64,000 bases of DNA from assembly GCA_038120295.1 (NCBI GenBank), contig JAYOLL010000004.1, positions 62,001 to 126,000 of the forward strand, given 5' to 3'. The position numbers and the translations under genes are program-made. The first letter of the stretch is position 1. Each line of letters begins with the position of its first letter. The DNA is from JAYOEY01 sp038120295. GTDB taxonomy: Bacteria > Pseudomonadota > Alphaproteobacteria > MPNO01 > UBA2964. The notes under the pieces were generated by a model, which had not been told where the DNA came from, ran no database searches, and saw only the letters and a program-made list of their open reading frames with translations. Shown in pieces: positions 63,999 to 64,000 of the stretch.

Positions 63999-64000
63999 CT

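Overview
The window is a GC-rich chromosomal segment of an alphaproteobacterium. This is judged from gene order (zapA / 6S RNA / 5-FCL; yebC and ruvCAB followed by ybgC-tolQRAB-pal-cpoB-tilS-ftsH-folP-glmM), from the short class-typical 6S RNA, and from proteins that all read as alphaproteobacterial; Rhodospirillales or a relative is my inference. No tRNA, rRNA, insertion sequence, prophage or CRISPR array was seen. Most of the window is ordinary housekeeping DNA with tightly packed genes, often joined by ATGA overlaps.

Region by region. 1-3.6 kb: class I aldolase (cut by the window edge), an unknown protein, the zapA locus with 6S RNA, 5-formyl-THF cyclo-ligase and a YmdB-type phosphoesterase. 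3.6-9.2 kb: two large chemoreceptors flanking yebC. 9.5-24.1 kb: ruvCAB, the Tol-Pal system, tilS, ftsH, folP, glmM and thiD, followed by a PhzF remnant. 24.4-31.6 kb: an orphan HlyC-type acyltransferase, a MarR regulator divergent from a branched-chain aminotransferase, a moaE-moaD-moeA-mobB-pgsA run and uvrC. 32-40.8 kb: folB with a FolM-like reductase, a Ca/Na antiporter, uvrB, a CBS protein, a zinc-ribbon protein, an orphan EutA with a cupin protein, and a GST. 41-42.7 kb: ettA.

43-48 kb is the accessory-looking part. It has several small proteins (two or three of them under 60 codons), a long perfect palindrome next to a stretch that is about 86% A+T, a protease/transglutaminase pair in which both genes are broken by small mutations, a cold-shock gene, and an OsmC-like gene whose conserved C-terminal cysteine codon is replaced by in-frame TGA with a SECIS-like hairpin 20 nt downstream: a candidate selenoprotein.

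49-54.7 kb is a methionine operon: an ArsR-type regulator fused to a methyltransferase, metF and metH, with a palindromic operator upstream.

54.7-61.3 kb is the most interesting locus. A TPP riboswitch with a visible Shine-Dalgarno-sequestering hairpin precedes a LuxE-type acyl-protein synthetase, a LuxC-type acyl reductase, a complete NMT1/THI5-type ABC transporter and an SDR. Under thiamine control, this set looks like uptake of a thiamine-related carboxylic acid followed by carboxylate to aldehyde to alcohol reduction, i.e. a possible salvage route for oxidised thiamine breakdown products. I do not know it as a described pathway. The window ends with a divergent flavoprotein and a solute-binding-like protein.
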